Positions 15,822 through 23,942 of a stretch of 64,000 nt of DNA are shown one piece after another (position 1 is the first letter of the stretch; each line of letters starts with the position of its first letter). Below the pieces are notes generated by a model that was not told the origin of the DNA, searched no databases, and saw only the letters and a list, made by a program, of their open reading frames with translations. The stretch comes from Actinomadura syzygii (GTDB lineage Bacteria; Actinomycetota; Actinomycetes; Streptosporangiales; Streptosporangiaceae). The stretch is from contig NZ_VSFF01000019.1 in NCBI RefSeq assembly GCF_008085905.1, positions 1 through 64,000 on the forward strand. Direction: 5' to 3'. The position numbers and the translations under genes are program-made.

Positions 15822-16021
15822 CCAGGGGCGGACCGGTGCCGACCGGGCACTTCGGTCACGGCCCTTTTGTCGTGGCACACCGGTATCTTGACCCGGGCCA
15901 ACCATCAAAGCCGCCAAGGCGTCCCACCTAGGACGCGACAACTGAATCCTCCCGACCTCCGCCCCGAGGAGCCGCCCCCCGCACCGGGCTCTCAGGGCCA
16001 CGCTCCCCCCGGAACGGAAGC

Positions 16022-16999
16022 ATGACGCCCGAACCCTTCAGCCTCCTGATGACCGTCTACGGCGGCGATCACGAGGAACACGTGCGGGACGCCTTCCACA
16101 GTGCGGTGCACGACCAGACCCTCCGTCCCGACCATGTCGTCCTCGTCCGGGACGGTCCGGTCTCCGCCGAACTCGCCGGCCGTCTGCGCGCGCTGGTCGA
16201 GGGCAGCCCGGTCGAGGTGACGTTCGTCGAACTCGACCAGAACCGCGGCCTCGGCCCGGCGCTGGACGCGGGCCTGCACGCCGCCCGCCACGACATCGTC
16301 GCCCGGATGGACGCCGACGACGTCGCCATGCCGCACCGCTTCCAGATCCAGGTCCCGCTGGTGCGCGAGGGCGCCGACCTGGTGGGCGCGGGGCTGCTGG
16401 AGTTCGGCGAGGACATCTCCGACGTCGTCGGGCAGCGCATCCCGCCGAGCGACCCGGCCGACATCGCCCGCTACTCGCGGCTGCACGACCCGTTCAACCA
16501 TCCGACGGTCGTGTACCGGCGCAGCGCCGTCGTCGCGGCGGGCGGCTACGGCGACCTCCCGCTGATGGAGGACTACTGGCTCTTCGCCCGGATGATCGCC
16601 AACGGCGCGCGGACGGTGAACGTCCCCCAGCCGCTCGTCTTCTACCGGGTCGGCGACGGCGCGTACGAGCGGCGCGGCGGCCGCGACCTGCTCCGCTCGG
16701 AGCTGCGGCTGCAACGCCAGATGCTCCGGGAGGGCTTCATCTCCCAGCCGCAGTACTGGCGGAACGTCATGGTGCGGGGCGGGTACCGGCTCGTCCCGAC
16801 CGCGATCCGCAGGCCGTTCTACCGGCGGGTGGTCGCCTCCTACGGCGCCCGGCGCAACCGGTCCCGCCACCGGGAGGACGCGCGCGGCGGCGCGGCGGAG
16901 CCGCCCGTCCGGTTCGTGCCGCGCCAGCGCGCCCACACGGCGGACGGCTACGATCCCGCCGCCGGGTTGGATCCGGCGCCGCCGCAACCCGAGCACTGA
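16022..16999 (+). CDS. family 2 glycosyltransferase (325 aa)
   Basis: GT-A fold enzyme of family 2, soluble or membrane-associated. Seen are SLLMTVYGGD at the start, the nucleotide-sugar/metal motif RMDADD (~96-101), and the acceptor-side LMEDYWLFARM. Such enzymes transfer a sugar from a nucleotide donor during surface polysaccharide assembly; donor and acceptor cannot be told. The C-terminal ~60 residues are basic then Pro-rich and non-conserved in appearance. The start has GGAACGGAAG upstream. It sits alone between the LCP gene and the convergent propeller gene. Confidence 0.85.
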   Translation: MTPEPFSLLMTVYGGDHEEHVRDAFHSAVHDQTLRPDHVVLVRDGPVSAELAGRLRALVEGSPVEVTFVELDQNRGLGPALDAGLHAARHDIVARMDADDVAMPHRFQIQVPLVREGADLVGAGLLEFGEDISDVVGQRIPPSDPADIARYSRLHDPFNHPTVVYRRSAVVAAGGYGDLPLMEDYWLFARMIANGARTVNVPQPLVFYRVGDGAYERRGGRDLLRSELRLQRQMLREGFISQPQYWRNVMVRGGYRLVPTAIRRPFYRRVVASYGARRNRSRHREDARGGAAEPPVRFVPRQRAHTADGYDPAAGLDPAPPQPEH

Positions 17000-17013
17000 G
17001 CCGCGCGGCCCGG

Positions 17014-20000
17014 TCAGGGCGCGGGACGCTTCCAGAGGACGGGCTGCTCGCCGGATCCGGCGACCGTGCGGCCGACGCCGAGCAGGGCGCCCTTGAACGG
17101 GGTCAGGCCGGTGATCTCCTGCCGTCCGGTCGCGCCGAGCACGTCGTCGCCCGGCGCCTGCGCCTTCCAGGACGCGCCGTCCGCCGAGGTCCACGCGACG
17201 ACGTCGGCCGCGCCCGCGGGCCCGGCGGTCCCGGCGACGACGAAGCCGCTCGGCGTCGCCGTCACGGCCGTCACCCTGACCGGGTCGTTCGAGCCGGACG
17301 CCGGCAGCGTCGCCGGACGCCACGTCCGCCCGCCGTCGGCGGAGACGTAGCCGAGCATCGCCGTCCCGGACGAGCCGACCGCCTCGCCCGCCGCGAACAG
17401 CGCGTTCCCCTTCGCCGCGACATGCGTGAGCCAGCCCTGCGACAGCCCGGCGGGCAGCTTCAACTCCTGCAGCCGCCACTTCCTGCCGTCCGGTGAGCTC
17501 CACACCGCCGGGCGTCCGCCGGGCCTGCCGGGCCACTGCATGCCGCCGACCGCGGCGAAGCCGAACGCCCCGCCCGCGGCGTCGCGGACCCAGCGGCCCC
17601 CGCCCTTGTCGGCGGTGAGGTCGTTGCGGCCCACGCCGCGGCCCCGCTGCCAGGACTTCAGGTCGGGGGAGAACCAGATCGCGCCGGACGGCCCGTCGTC
17701 CCCGACGACGACGTACCCCGCCTGCGCGGCGGCCGCGCCCTGCGTGGCGAGCGGCAGCGAGCCCTTCCGCTCGAACACGGGGTCGGTGTCGGCGGGGCGC
17801 CAGAGCGCGCCGTCCGACGACGTCATCACCAGCGGGCCGCGCGGGGCGCCGCCGCCGTCGCCGACCGCGAGCCAGCCCGCGGCGCCGTGCGCCACCGACG
17901 TCAGGCGTTGCAGCGCAGGACGGGACACCCCGCCGGAGAAGCGGGCGCGCGTCCAGGACGCGCCGTCCGCCGACGACCAGATCGCGGCGTCGCCGCCGGT
18001 GCTGCCGACCGCGACCGCCGGTGCGCCGTCCGCGGCGGCGACGGCGGCGACCGCCTGGTCGGGACGGAACGCGCCGGGGATCTTCAGCGGGTCGACCGGG
18101 AGTTCGGCGCCGCGCGCGTCCCGCACCGCGAGCAGCGGGTTCAGGTCGCCCTCGCCCGGGTCGCGGCCGACCAGCACCGTCTGCTCGGCGGTCGCGGACG
18201 CGCCGAGCAGGCTGCGGCCGGACGAGGCGGAGAGCGTCCCGGCGTCCTGCCAGGACGCGCCGTCCGCGGACCGGCTCACCGCGATGTCGCGCGCCCGCTC
18301 CACGATGGCCGCGTATCCGGCGTCCGTCGACAGCAACTGCCTGACCTGCCGGTATCCGGACGGCGCCAGCTTCCCGGCCGCCTTCCACCGGGCCGCGTCC
18401 GGGGACGTGTACACCTGCCCGAACACCGACTTGCCCGACTGGACCTCGCGGACGGCGACGAGACCCGCCCGGCCGCCGCCGACGCGGAGGCCGCGGGTGC
18501 CCTTCGGCGCGGGGATCTTGGCGGGCGACCACGTGCGGCCGCCGTCCGTGGACCGCCACGCGCGGCGGAACGACGCCTTGCCCGGCGAGGGCGTGTGCGC
18601 GCTCTCCATCAGGACCGTGCCGCCGCTCGCCGCCGCCTCCTCCAGCACGACCCGCCCGCGCAGCGGGACGCCGATCCGGGAGCCGGTCAGCGCGTCCCAG
18701 TTGCGGCCGTCCGCGGACAGCCACACGGCCGGGGTCGCGTCGCTGAAGTCGCCCTTGCGGGAGTTCTCGCCGAGCGCGAGGAAGCCCTTGTCGGTGCCGA
18801 TGACCTGGGTGAGGCGGTTGCCGGGGCCGAACACGTCGCCCGCCGCGTCGGGCTGGCGGCGCCAGGCGCGGCCGTCCGGGCTCGTCCACACGGCGCCGCC
18901 GCCGGGGCGGTTGCCGATCGCGACCCAGCCGCCCTGGCCGCCCGCGACCACGCGCGGCACCTCGCCGGGACCGGGCTCGCCGCCGTCCGCGCCCTGCACC
19001 TCGGCCGTCTTGAACGTCCGGCCGCCGTCCGTGGACACGACGAACACGCCCCGGTAGTTGCCCGGGTCGGCCTCGCCGCCCACCGCGACCACCGTGGCGC
19101 CGGACGCCGCGACGCCGGTGAGCTCCTGGTCGCGTCCGTCGACGCGGGCCGCCGGGTCGGCGGCGAACAGCTTCCCGGCGAGCCGCGCGCCGTCCTCGCC
19201 GCCGCCGTCCGAATCACCGCCGCGGCTGTTCAGGATGACGAAGCCGCCCGCGACCAGACCGCCGACGACCACGACCCCGGCCACCCCGAGGAGCACCTTC
19301 TTGGCGACGCCACCGCCCTTGCGCTTGGGCTGCGGCTGTTGCCGCCAGGGCTCGTCGACCTGCGGCGGGGGAGCGACCGGATGCGGCGCCACCGGGCTCG
19401 GCGACGCGGTCGGTCCCGGGCCGGGGACTTCCTGCGCGTACGGGAACGGCTGTGACGCCCTCGGGTCAGATGTCTGGCCGGGGACTTCCTGGGCGTACGG
19501 GAAGGGCTGTGATGCCGCCGGGCCAGATGTCTGGCCGGGGATCTCCTGCGCCCAAGGGAACGGCTCGGGGGCCGGAGCGCGCGGGGTGTCCGGGATCTCC
19601 TGCGCCCAGGGGAACGGCTCGGCCGCTGTGGGCTTGGGTGTTTCGGGGATCTCCTGCGCGTACGGGAACGGCTCGGCCGCTGGAGGCTTCGGTGTTTCCG
19701 GAATTTCCTGCGCGTACGGGAACGGCTCCGGGGCCGGTGGCCGGGGAACGGGCGGCTGCGGGGCGGGGGGTTGTGGAGCCGGGGGCTGCGGCGAGGCGGC
19801 GGGCGGGGTCTCCTGTGCCCAGGGGAACGGGGGGAGCGGCGGGAGTTGCTGCTCAGGCTGCGCCTGACGGGCGGCCGGACGCTCCGCGCGGGTGCGGTCG
19901 GCGCCCTCCTCCTCGTCCTCGGCCTGCTCGCCGGACGGCGTGCCCGTGCCCCGGGAGAAGTCGGTCATGGTGAAGTCGGCCATCCCACCGGACGGCCGCG

Positions 20001-20226
20001 GCGGCTGCGGCGGTCGCGCGGCCTGCCGCACGACCTGCGTCCTGCCGTCGTCCTCGGCCGGTTCGTCGGCCGGTTCCTCAACCGGCGCCGGGTCGGCGGC
20101 GGCGGGCTCGTCCTCGTCGTCCAGCCACTGCGGGCGCGGCGGCGGGCCGGGCAGGTGCGGAGCCGGGGCGTCCGCCTCGGGCAGGTCGCCTCCGTGCTCG
20201 CCGTCCGGCGTCTCCTTCGGAGTCAC
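17014..20226 (-). CDS. membrane-anchored Asp-box beta-propeller protein with Pro-rich repeat tail (1070 aa)
   Basis: The N-terminal ~305 residues are cytosolic, Pro/Glu/Ala-rich, with about six copies of a PFPYAQEIP-type unit (residues ~140-275, variants PFPWAQ). One TM segment lies at ~309-331. The ~730-residue exterior holds about a dozen SxDGxxW/F Asp-box motifs (STDGGRTF, SPDGRAW, SADGRNW, STDGGRTW, SADGASW, SSDGALW and others), enough for two propellers. Asp boxes are structural, so enzymatic (sialidase-like) activity is not implied. GTG 20226 has GGGGAGG upstream. It is the last gene of a minus-strand group with the GlfT1-like transferase and the sulfotransferase, suggesting binding or handling of the surface glycan. 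Confidence 0.82.
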   Translation of the reverse strand: MTPKETPDGEHGGDLPEADAPAPHLPGPPPRPQWLDDEDEPAAADPAPVEEPADEPAEDDGRTQVVRQAARPPQPPRPSGGMADFTMTDFSRGTGTPSGEQAEDEEEGADRTRAERPAARQAQPEQQLPPLPPFPWAQETPPAASPQPPAPQPPAPQPPVPRPPAPEPFPYAQEIPETPKPPAAEPFPYAQEIPETPKPTAAEPFPWAQEIPDTPRAPAPEPFPWAQEIPGQTSGPAASQPFPYAQEVPGQTSDPRASQPFPYAQEVPGPGPTASPSPVAPHPVAPPPQVDEPWRQQPQPKRKGGGVAKKVLLGVAGVVVVGGLVAGGFVILNSRGGDSDGGGEDGARLAGKLFAADPAARVDGRDQELTGVAASGATVVAVGGEADPGNYRGVFVVSTDGGRTFKTAEVQGADGGEPGPGEVPRVVAGGQGGWVAIGNRPGGGAVWTSPDGRAWRRQPDAAGDVFGPGNRLTQVIGTDKGFLALGENSRKGDFSDATPAVWLSADGRNWDALTGSRIGVPLRGRVVLEEAAASGGTVLMESAHTPSPGKASFRRAWRSTDGGRTWSPAKIPAPKGTRGLRVGGGRAGLVAVREVQSGKSVFGQVYTSPDAARWKAAGKLAPSGYRQVRQLLSTDAGYAAIVERARDIAVSRSADGASWQDAGTLSASSGRSLLGASATAEQTVLVGRDPGEGDLNPLLAVRDARGAELPVDPLKIPGAFRPDQAVAAVAAADGAPAVAVGSTGGDAAIWSSADGASWTRARFSGGVSRPALQRLTSVAHGAAGWLAVGDGGGAPRGPLVMTSSDGALWRPADTDPVFERKGSLPLATQGAAAAQAGYVVVGDDGPSGAIWFSPDLKSWQRGRGVGRNDLTADKGGGRWVRDAAGGAFGFAAVGGMQWPGRPGGRPAVWSSPDGRKWRLQELKLPAGLSQGWLTHVAAKGNALFAAGEAVGSSGTAMLGYVSADGGRTWRPATLPASGSNDPVRVTAVTATPSGFVVAGTAGPAGAADVVAWTSADGASWKAQAPGDDVLGATGRQEITGLTPFKGALLGVGRTVAGSGEQPVLWKRPAP

Positions 20227-20262
20227 ACCCGCCTCCCCGTAGGCCCTCCGCGGTCGTGGTCG

Positions 20263-21201
20263 TCAGGGATCATATCGACGCATGGCCGCCGAAATGACCT
20301 CCGTCGTCGGGCGGGGACGGCGCCGCAGCCCGTCCGCGAGTCCGGTCCGCAGGCCCCTGCGCAGGACGGCCCGGTCCGCCGACCGCACGTACGTGCGCAC
20401 CCACCGCCGCACGGACGACCCCGCGTACAGGACGCGCTCCCCGGGCGCGAGGCCGCGGCTGCGCGTGAACAGCCACACCTTGTTCCGCACCTCGTAGTAG
20501 AAGCGGTCGCCGGGGTCGGCGTCGGTTCCGCCGAACGTCCGCGTCTTGTGGACGACGACGCTCGCCGGGCAGTACAGCCCGGACCGTCCGCGCAGCAACC
20601 GCGTCGTGAACTCGAAGTCGTCGTTCCACAGGAAGTAGTCGGCCACCGGCAGCCCGCGTTCCCGCACCGCCGCCGCGTCCACGAGGACGGACACGAACGA
20701 CGCCGACCGGATCGGGCGGCAGCCCACCGCGGACGCGGCGGCCCGCTCGGCGCGCGACGCGCCCGGCTTGACGCGCGGGGTGTTCATCGGGTGGTCGCGG
20801 CCGTCGGTCCACACGACGCGGCTCGCGACGAGGACGGGTTCCGCCGCCGCGCGCTCCCGCGCGTCCAGCAGGGCGGCGAGCGCGCCCGGCTCGGGAATCG
20901 TGTCGTCGTCCATCAGCCAGAGGAGCCCGGCGCGGTCGGTGGCCAGCACGCGGGCGGTGTCCAGCACGCGGGCGATCCCGGCCGCGAAGCCTCCCGCGCC
21001 GCCGGTGTTCTCGGTCAGCTCGACCAGGTCGACGTCCGGGAACCGGTCGCGGACGAGCGCCGCCGTGCCGTCGCCGGACGCGTTGTCCACCACCACGACG
21101 CCGTCCGGCGGCCGGGTCTGGCGGCCCAGCGCGTCCAGCGCCTCGGCCAGCAGGTCGCGCCGGTTGTAGGTGACCACGACGGCGTACACCGTCGGCCTCA
21201 T
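20263..21201 (-). CDS. GlfT1-like family 2 glycosyltransferase (312 aa)
   Basis: GT-A enzyme: VVVTYNRRDLL at the start, VVVDNASGDGT, NTGGAGGFAAGI, then the metal-binding WLMDDDT and an acceptor motif FLWNDDFEFTTRL. The NTGGAGGFA and DPGDRFYYEVRN segments resemble mycobacterial GlfT1, which adds the first galactofuranose residues to the lipid-linked linker; a rhamnosyltransferase of the same family is the alternative. Its ATG overlaps the stop of the sulfotransferase gene by 4 nt (21198-21201), so the two are coupled. Galactofuranosyl donor supply would come from glf at 22764. Confidence 0.82.
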   Translation of the reverse strand: MRPTVYAVVVTYNRRDLLAEALDALGRQTRPPDGVVVVDNASGDGTAALVRDRFPDVDLVELTENTGGAGGFAAGIARVLDTARVLATDRAGLLWLMDDDTIPEPGALAALLDARERAAAEPVLVASRVVWTDGRDHPMNTPRVKPGASRAERAAASAVGCRPIRSASFVSVLVDAAAVRERGLPVADYFLWNDDFEFTTRLLRGRSGLYCPASVVVHKTRTFGGTDADPGDRFYYEVRNKVWLFTRSRGLAPGERVLYAGSSVRRWVRTYVRSADRAVLRRGLRTGLADGLRRRPRPTTEVISAAMRRYDP

Positions 21202-22496
21202 CGCTGCGAAGCCCTGCTCGACAGGACGGCGCCCGGCGCGTCCGCCTCGTCGTCATCGTCGTCGGCGGCGGGCTCGGGCTCGGGCGGCGGCTCGATCCCC
21301 TTGAGCCGCTCGACGAGATGCCAGTAGCCGACCCGCATCTTCCACACGGCCCCGCTGCGCTCGCTGAGGTGGCGCGCCATCAGCTTGGGCAGCGCCGTCT
21401 CGTGCTGTTCGCGGCGTTCGCGCTGAAGCTCCGTGAGTTCTTCGGTGAGCACCGAGACCCGGTCGAGGAGGCCGAGGATGGTGTGGGCGGCGGCGTCGAG
21501 AAGGTCGGGGTCGCCGGGCGCGCCGGACGCGGGTGGCCGCGCGGGCCCGCGCGGCCGCAGCTCCTCCAGATCGCCGACCACGTCGTAGCCTCCGGCGCGG
21601 ATCGCGTCCACCCGCTCGTGCGACTCGGCCTCCGCCCACGCGCGGCGCTCGGCGGGCAGCGGCACCCGTCCCGGCTCGCCCCGCCCGGGGAGGACGGTCA
21701 GCGCCAATACGTCGGTGACGAGGCGGTGGTACAGCCACATCGGGACGTCCTCGTCGACGGCCGCGTTCACCCGCCGGAGCAGCTCGGTCTCCGTCCAGCT
21801 CAGCGAGGCGTTCGCGCGGGCCTCCGACGGGTCGGCCACGGACGGGTCGAAGCCCACCAGCCCGGCGAACCGCTCCCAGAGCAGCTCGCGGGGCGCGTCC
21901 GGGCCGGGGACGGTCAGCACGTGCACCCGTTCCGGCGGGACGTGCCGGGCCCACCGTCCGAGCACGTCGGACACGTCGTGCACCCGCCAGAACCACCCGG
22001 CCGCGCCGGCGTCGCGCGGGCCGTCGACCACCTCGTCCAGCCAGTGGTCGAAGCCGTAGTGGAACCGGTGCTTCACGTACTCCTGCCATTCGGACGGCAG
22101 CAGCCCCGCCAGGTCGCGCGCCGAGTAGACGACGTGGACCTCGCAGGGCGCGAGCGACCGGACGACCCGTCCGGCGACCTCCTCGTCCACCGCGCAGATG
22201 ACCTCGTTGGAGATGACGGCGGCGCGGTGCCCGGACGACGCTTTCACCACCTCGGCGAGCTCGTCCCAGGCGCCGTCCCAGCCGGGACCGGGATCGTCGG
22301 GCTCGGGCTTCATCCCGCGAAGGTCGCGCGCCGCGCGGACGTGCGCGTCGAACGAGCCGCCCGGCAGGAGAACACCCGCCTCGGAAAGGGCGTCGGCGTT
22401 CTTCCAGAGCAGGCCCTGGAGAAATGTCGTGCCGCTTTTCGGGGCGCCGACGTGGAGGTAGACGACCGGCGGGGAGCCGCCGGAGACCTCAGCCAC
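21198..22496 (-). CDS. sulfotransferase-family protein (432 aa)
   Basis: The N-terminus holds the PAPS 5'-phosphosulfate loop (YLHVGAPKSGTTFLQ, residues ~13-27). Later the segment VHVVYSARDLAGLLPSEWQE fits the 3'-phosphate-binding arginine/serine region of carbohydrate sulfotransferases. The C-terminal ~110 residues contain a probable coiled coil (LTEELTELQRERREQHE) and an acidic tail. The likely role is to transfer sulfate from PAPS to a glycan or lipid. It opens the minus-strand operon with the GlfT1-like gene and is divergent from glf with 267 bp between, so sulfation of the galactofuranose polymer or its linker is a fair inference. Confidence 0.8.
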   Translation of the reverse strand: MAEVSGGSPPVVYLHVGAPKSGTTFLQGLLWKNADALSEAGVLLPGGSFDAHVRAARDLRGMKPEPDDPGPGWDGAWDELAEVVKASSGHRAAVISNEVICAVDEEVAGRVVRSLAPCEVHVVYSARDLAGLLPSEWQEYVKHRFHYGFDHWLDEVVDGPRDAGAAGWFWRVHDVSDVLGRWARHVPPERVHVLTVPGPDAPRELLWERFAGLVGFDPSVADPSEARANASLSWTETELLRRVNAAVDEDVPMWLYHRLVTDVLALTVLPGRGEPGRVPLPAERRAWAEAESHERVDAIRAGGYDVVGDLEELRPRGPARPPASGAPGDPDLLDAAAHTILGLLDRVSVLTEELTELQRERREQHETALPKLMARHLSERSGAVWKMRVGYWHLVERLKGIEPPPEPEPAADDDDDEADAPGAVLSSRASQR

Positions 22497-22763
22497 CAGT
22501 GGACTCCTCTGGCTGGACGGGTGCGACGCGCGGGACGCCGGTCCGGATCACAAGGCAGGGTACAACCGGCCAACCGGGGTCATTCAGCACAACGGGGATG
22601 AGGGTGTCGGTATCTTAGCGGGCGGCATCGTCGATCAACTCGTGTCAGTTCTCAGTGCCGATCCTCGACGTCGCTCCCTCCCCGACCCTCCGCGGGCCAC
22701 GGGCCAGGACGCGGGGACGGATCGCGCTCCGACGCGGCGGGGGCGTCGCAGGAAAGATGGACC

Positions 22764-23942
22764 GTGAACGTTGATCTTGTAGTGGTGGGCTCCGGCTTCT
22801 TCGGGCTCACCGTGGCCGAGCGCTGCGCGGCCGAGCTGGGGCTGCGGGTGCTGGTCCTGGAGCGCCGCGACCACATCGGCGGCAACGCCTACAGCGAGGA
22901 CGAGCCCGAGACGGGCATCGAGATCCACCGGTACGGGGCGCACCTGTTCCACACGTCGAACGAGCGCGTGTGGGAGTACGCGAACAGGTTCACCCGCTTC
23001 ACCGGCTACCAGCACCGCGTGTACACGACGTTCAAGGACCGCGTGTACCCGCTGCCCATCAACCTCGGCACGATCTGCGCGTACTTCGGCCGGTCGTTCA
23101 CCCCGGACGAGGCCCGCGCCCTCATCGCCGAGCAGGCCGCCGAGATCGCGCCCGGACGCGAGCCGCGCAACCTTGAGGAGAAGGCCGTCTCGCTCATCGG
23201 ACGCCCGCTCTACGAGGCGTTCATCCGCGGGTACACGGCGAAGCAGTGGCAGACCGATCCGCTCGACCTCCCGGCGGAGGTCATCACGCGGCTCCCGGTC
23301 CGGTACACGTTCGACAACCGGTACTTCAGCGACGCCCACGAGGGCCTCCCGGTCGACGGGTACACGGCGTGGCTGGAGCGGATGGCCGACCATCCGAACA
23401 TCGAGGTGCGGCTCGGCGCCGACTACTTCGACCTGCGCGACGACCTCGCCGGGCGCGTCCCCGTCGTTTACACCGGCCCGCTCGACCGCTACTTCGACTA
23501 TGCGGAGGGCGACCTCGGCTGGCGGACGCTCGACTTCGAGACGGAGGTCCGGGAGACGGGCGACTTCCAGGGCACCGCCGTGATGAACTACGCCGACGAG
23601 GACGTCCCGTACACGCGAATCCACGAGTTCCGGCACTTCCACCCGGAGCGGCGGTACTACCCGGACGACCGGACCGTGATCATGCGGGAGTTCTCGCGGT
23701 CCGCCGAGCGCGGCGACGAGCCGTACTACCCCGTCAACACCGCCGACGACCGCGCCCGCCTGCTGCGCTACCGCGAGCTGGCCCGGCGGGAGGACGGCGT
23801 CCTGTTCGGTGGGCGGCTCGGCACCTACCAGTACCTCGACATGCACATGGCGATCGCCAGCGCGCTCGGCATGGTCGACAACCGGCTGCGGCCCCACTTC
23901 ACCCAGGGCGAGCGGCTGACCAGCGGAGGAGTTGACCGATGA
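22764..23942 (+). CDS. glf: UDP-galactopyranose mutase (392 aa)
   Basis: FAD enzyme converting UDP-galactopyranose to UDP-galactofuranose. Seen are the FAD-binding VVGSGFFGLTVAER, the RRDHIGGNAYSE loop, HRYGAHLFHTSNERVW and the substrate-site VYTGPLDRYFDY, all typical. Full length. The start is GTG 22764, with GGAAAG upstream and the Rossmann strand beginning at residue 3. It is the first gene of a six-gene operon, and its stop overlaps the next start (ATGA, 23939-23942). The 267-bp divergent region to the sulfotransferase gene should carry both promoters. Confidence 0.97.
   Translation: MNVDLVVVGSGFFGLTVAERCAAELGLRVLVLERRDHIGGNAYSEDEPETGIEIHRYGAHLFHTSNERVWEYANRFTRFTGYQHRVYTTFKDRVYPLPINLGTICAYFGRSFTPDEARALIAEQAAEIAPGREPRNLEEKAVSLIGRPLYEAFIRGYTAKQWQTDPLDLPAEVITRLPVRYTFDNRYFSDAHEGLPVDGYTAWLERMADHPNIEVRLGADYFDLRDDLAGRVPVVYTGPLDRYFDYAEGDLGWRTLDFETEVRETGDFQGTAVMNYADEDVPYTRIHEFRHFHPERRYYPDDRTVIMREFSRSAERGDEPYYPVNTADDRARLLRYRELARREDGVLFGGRLGTYQYLDMHMAIASALGMVDNRLRPHFTQGERLTSGGVDR

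Noticed and set aside
19430..19800. Regularly spaced repeats that could look like a CRISPR-like array
   Set aside because: The units lie in frame inside the 1070-aa gene, encode PFPYAQE-type residues and vary at third positions; they are protein repeats.
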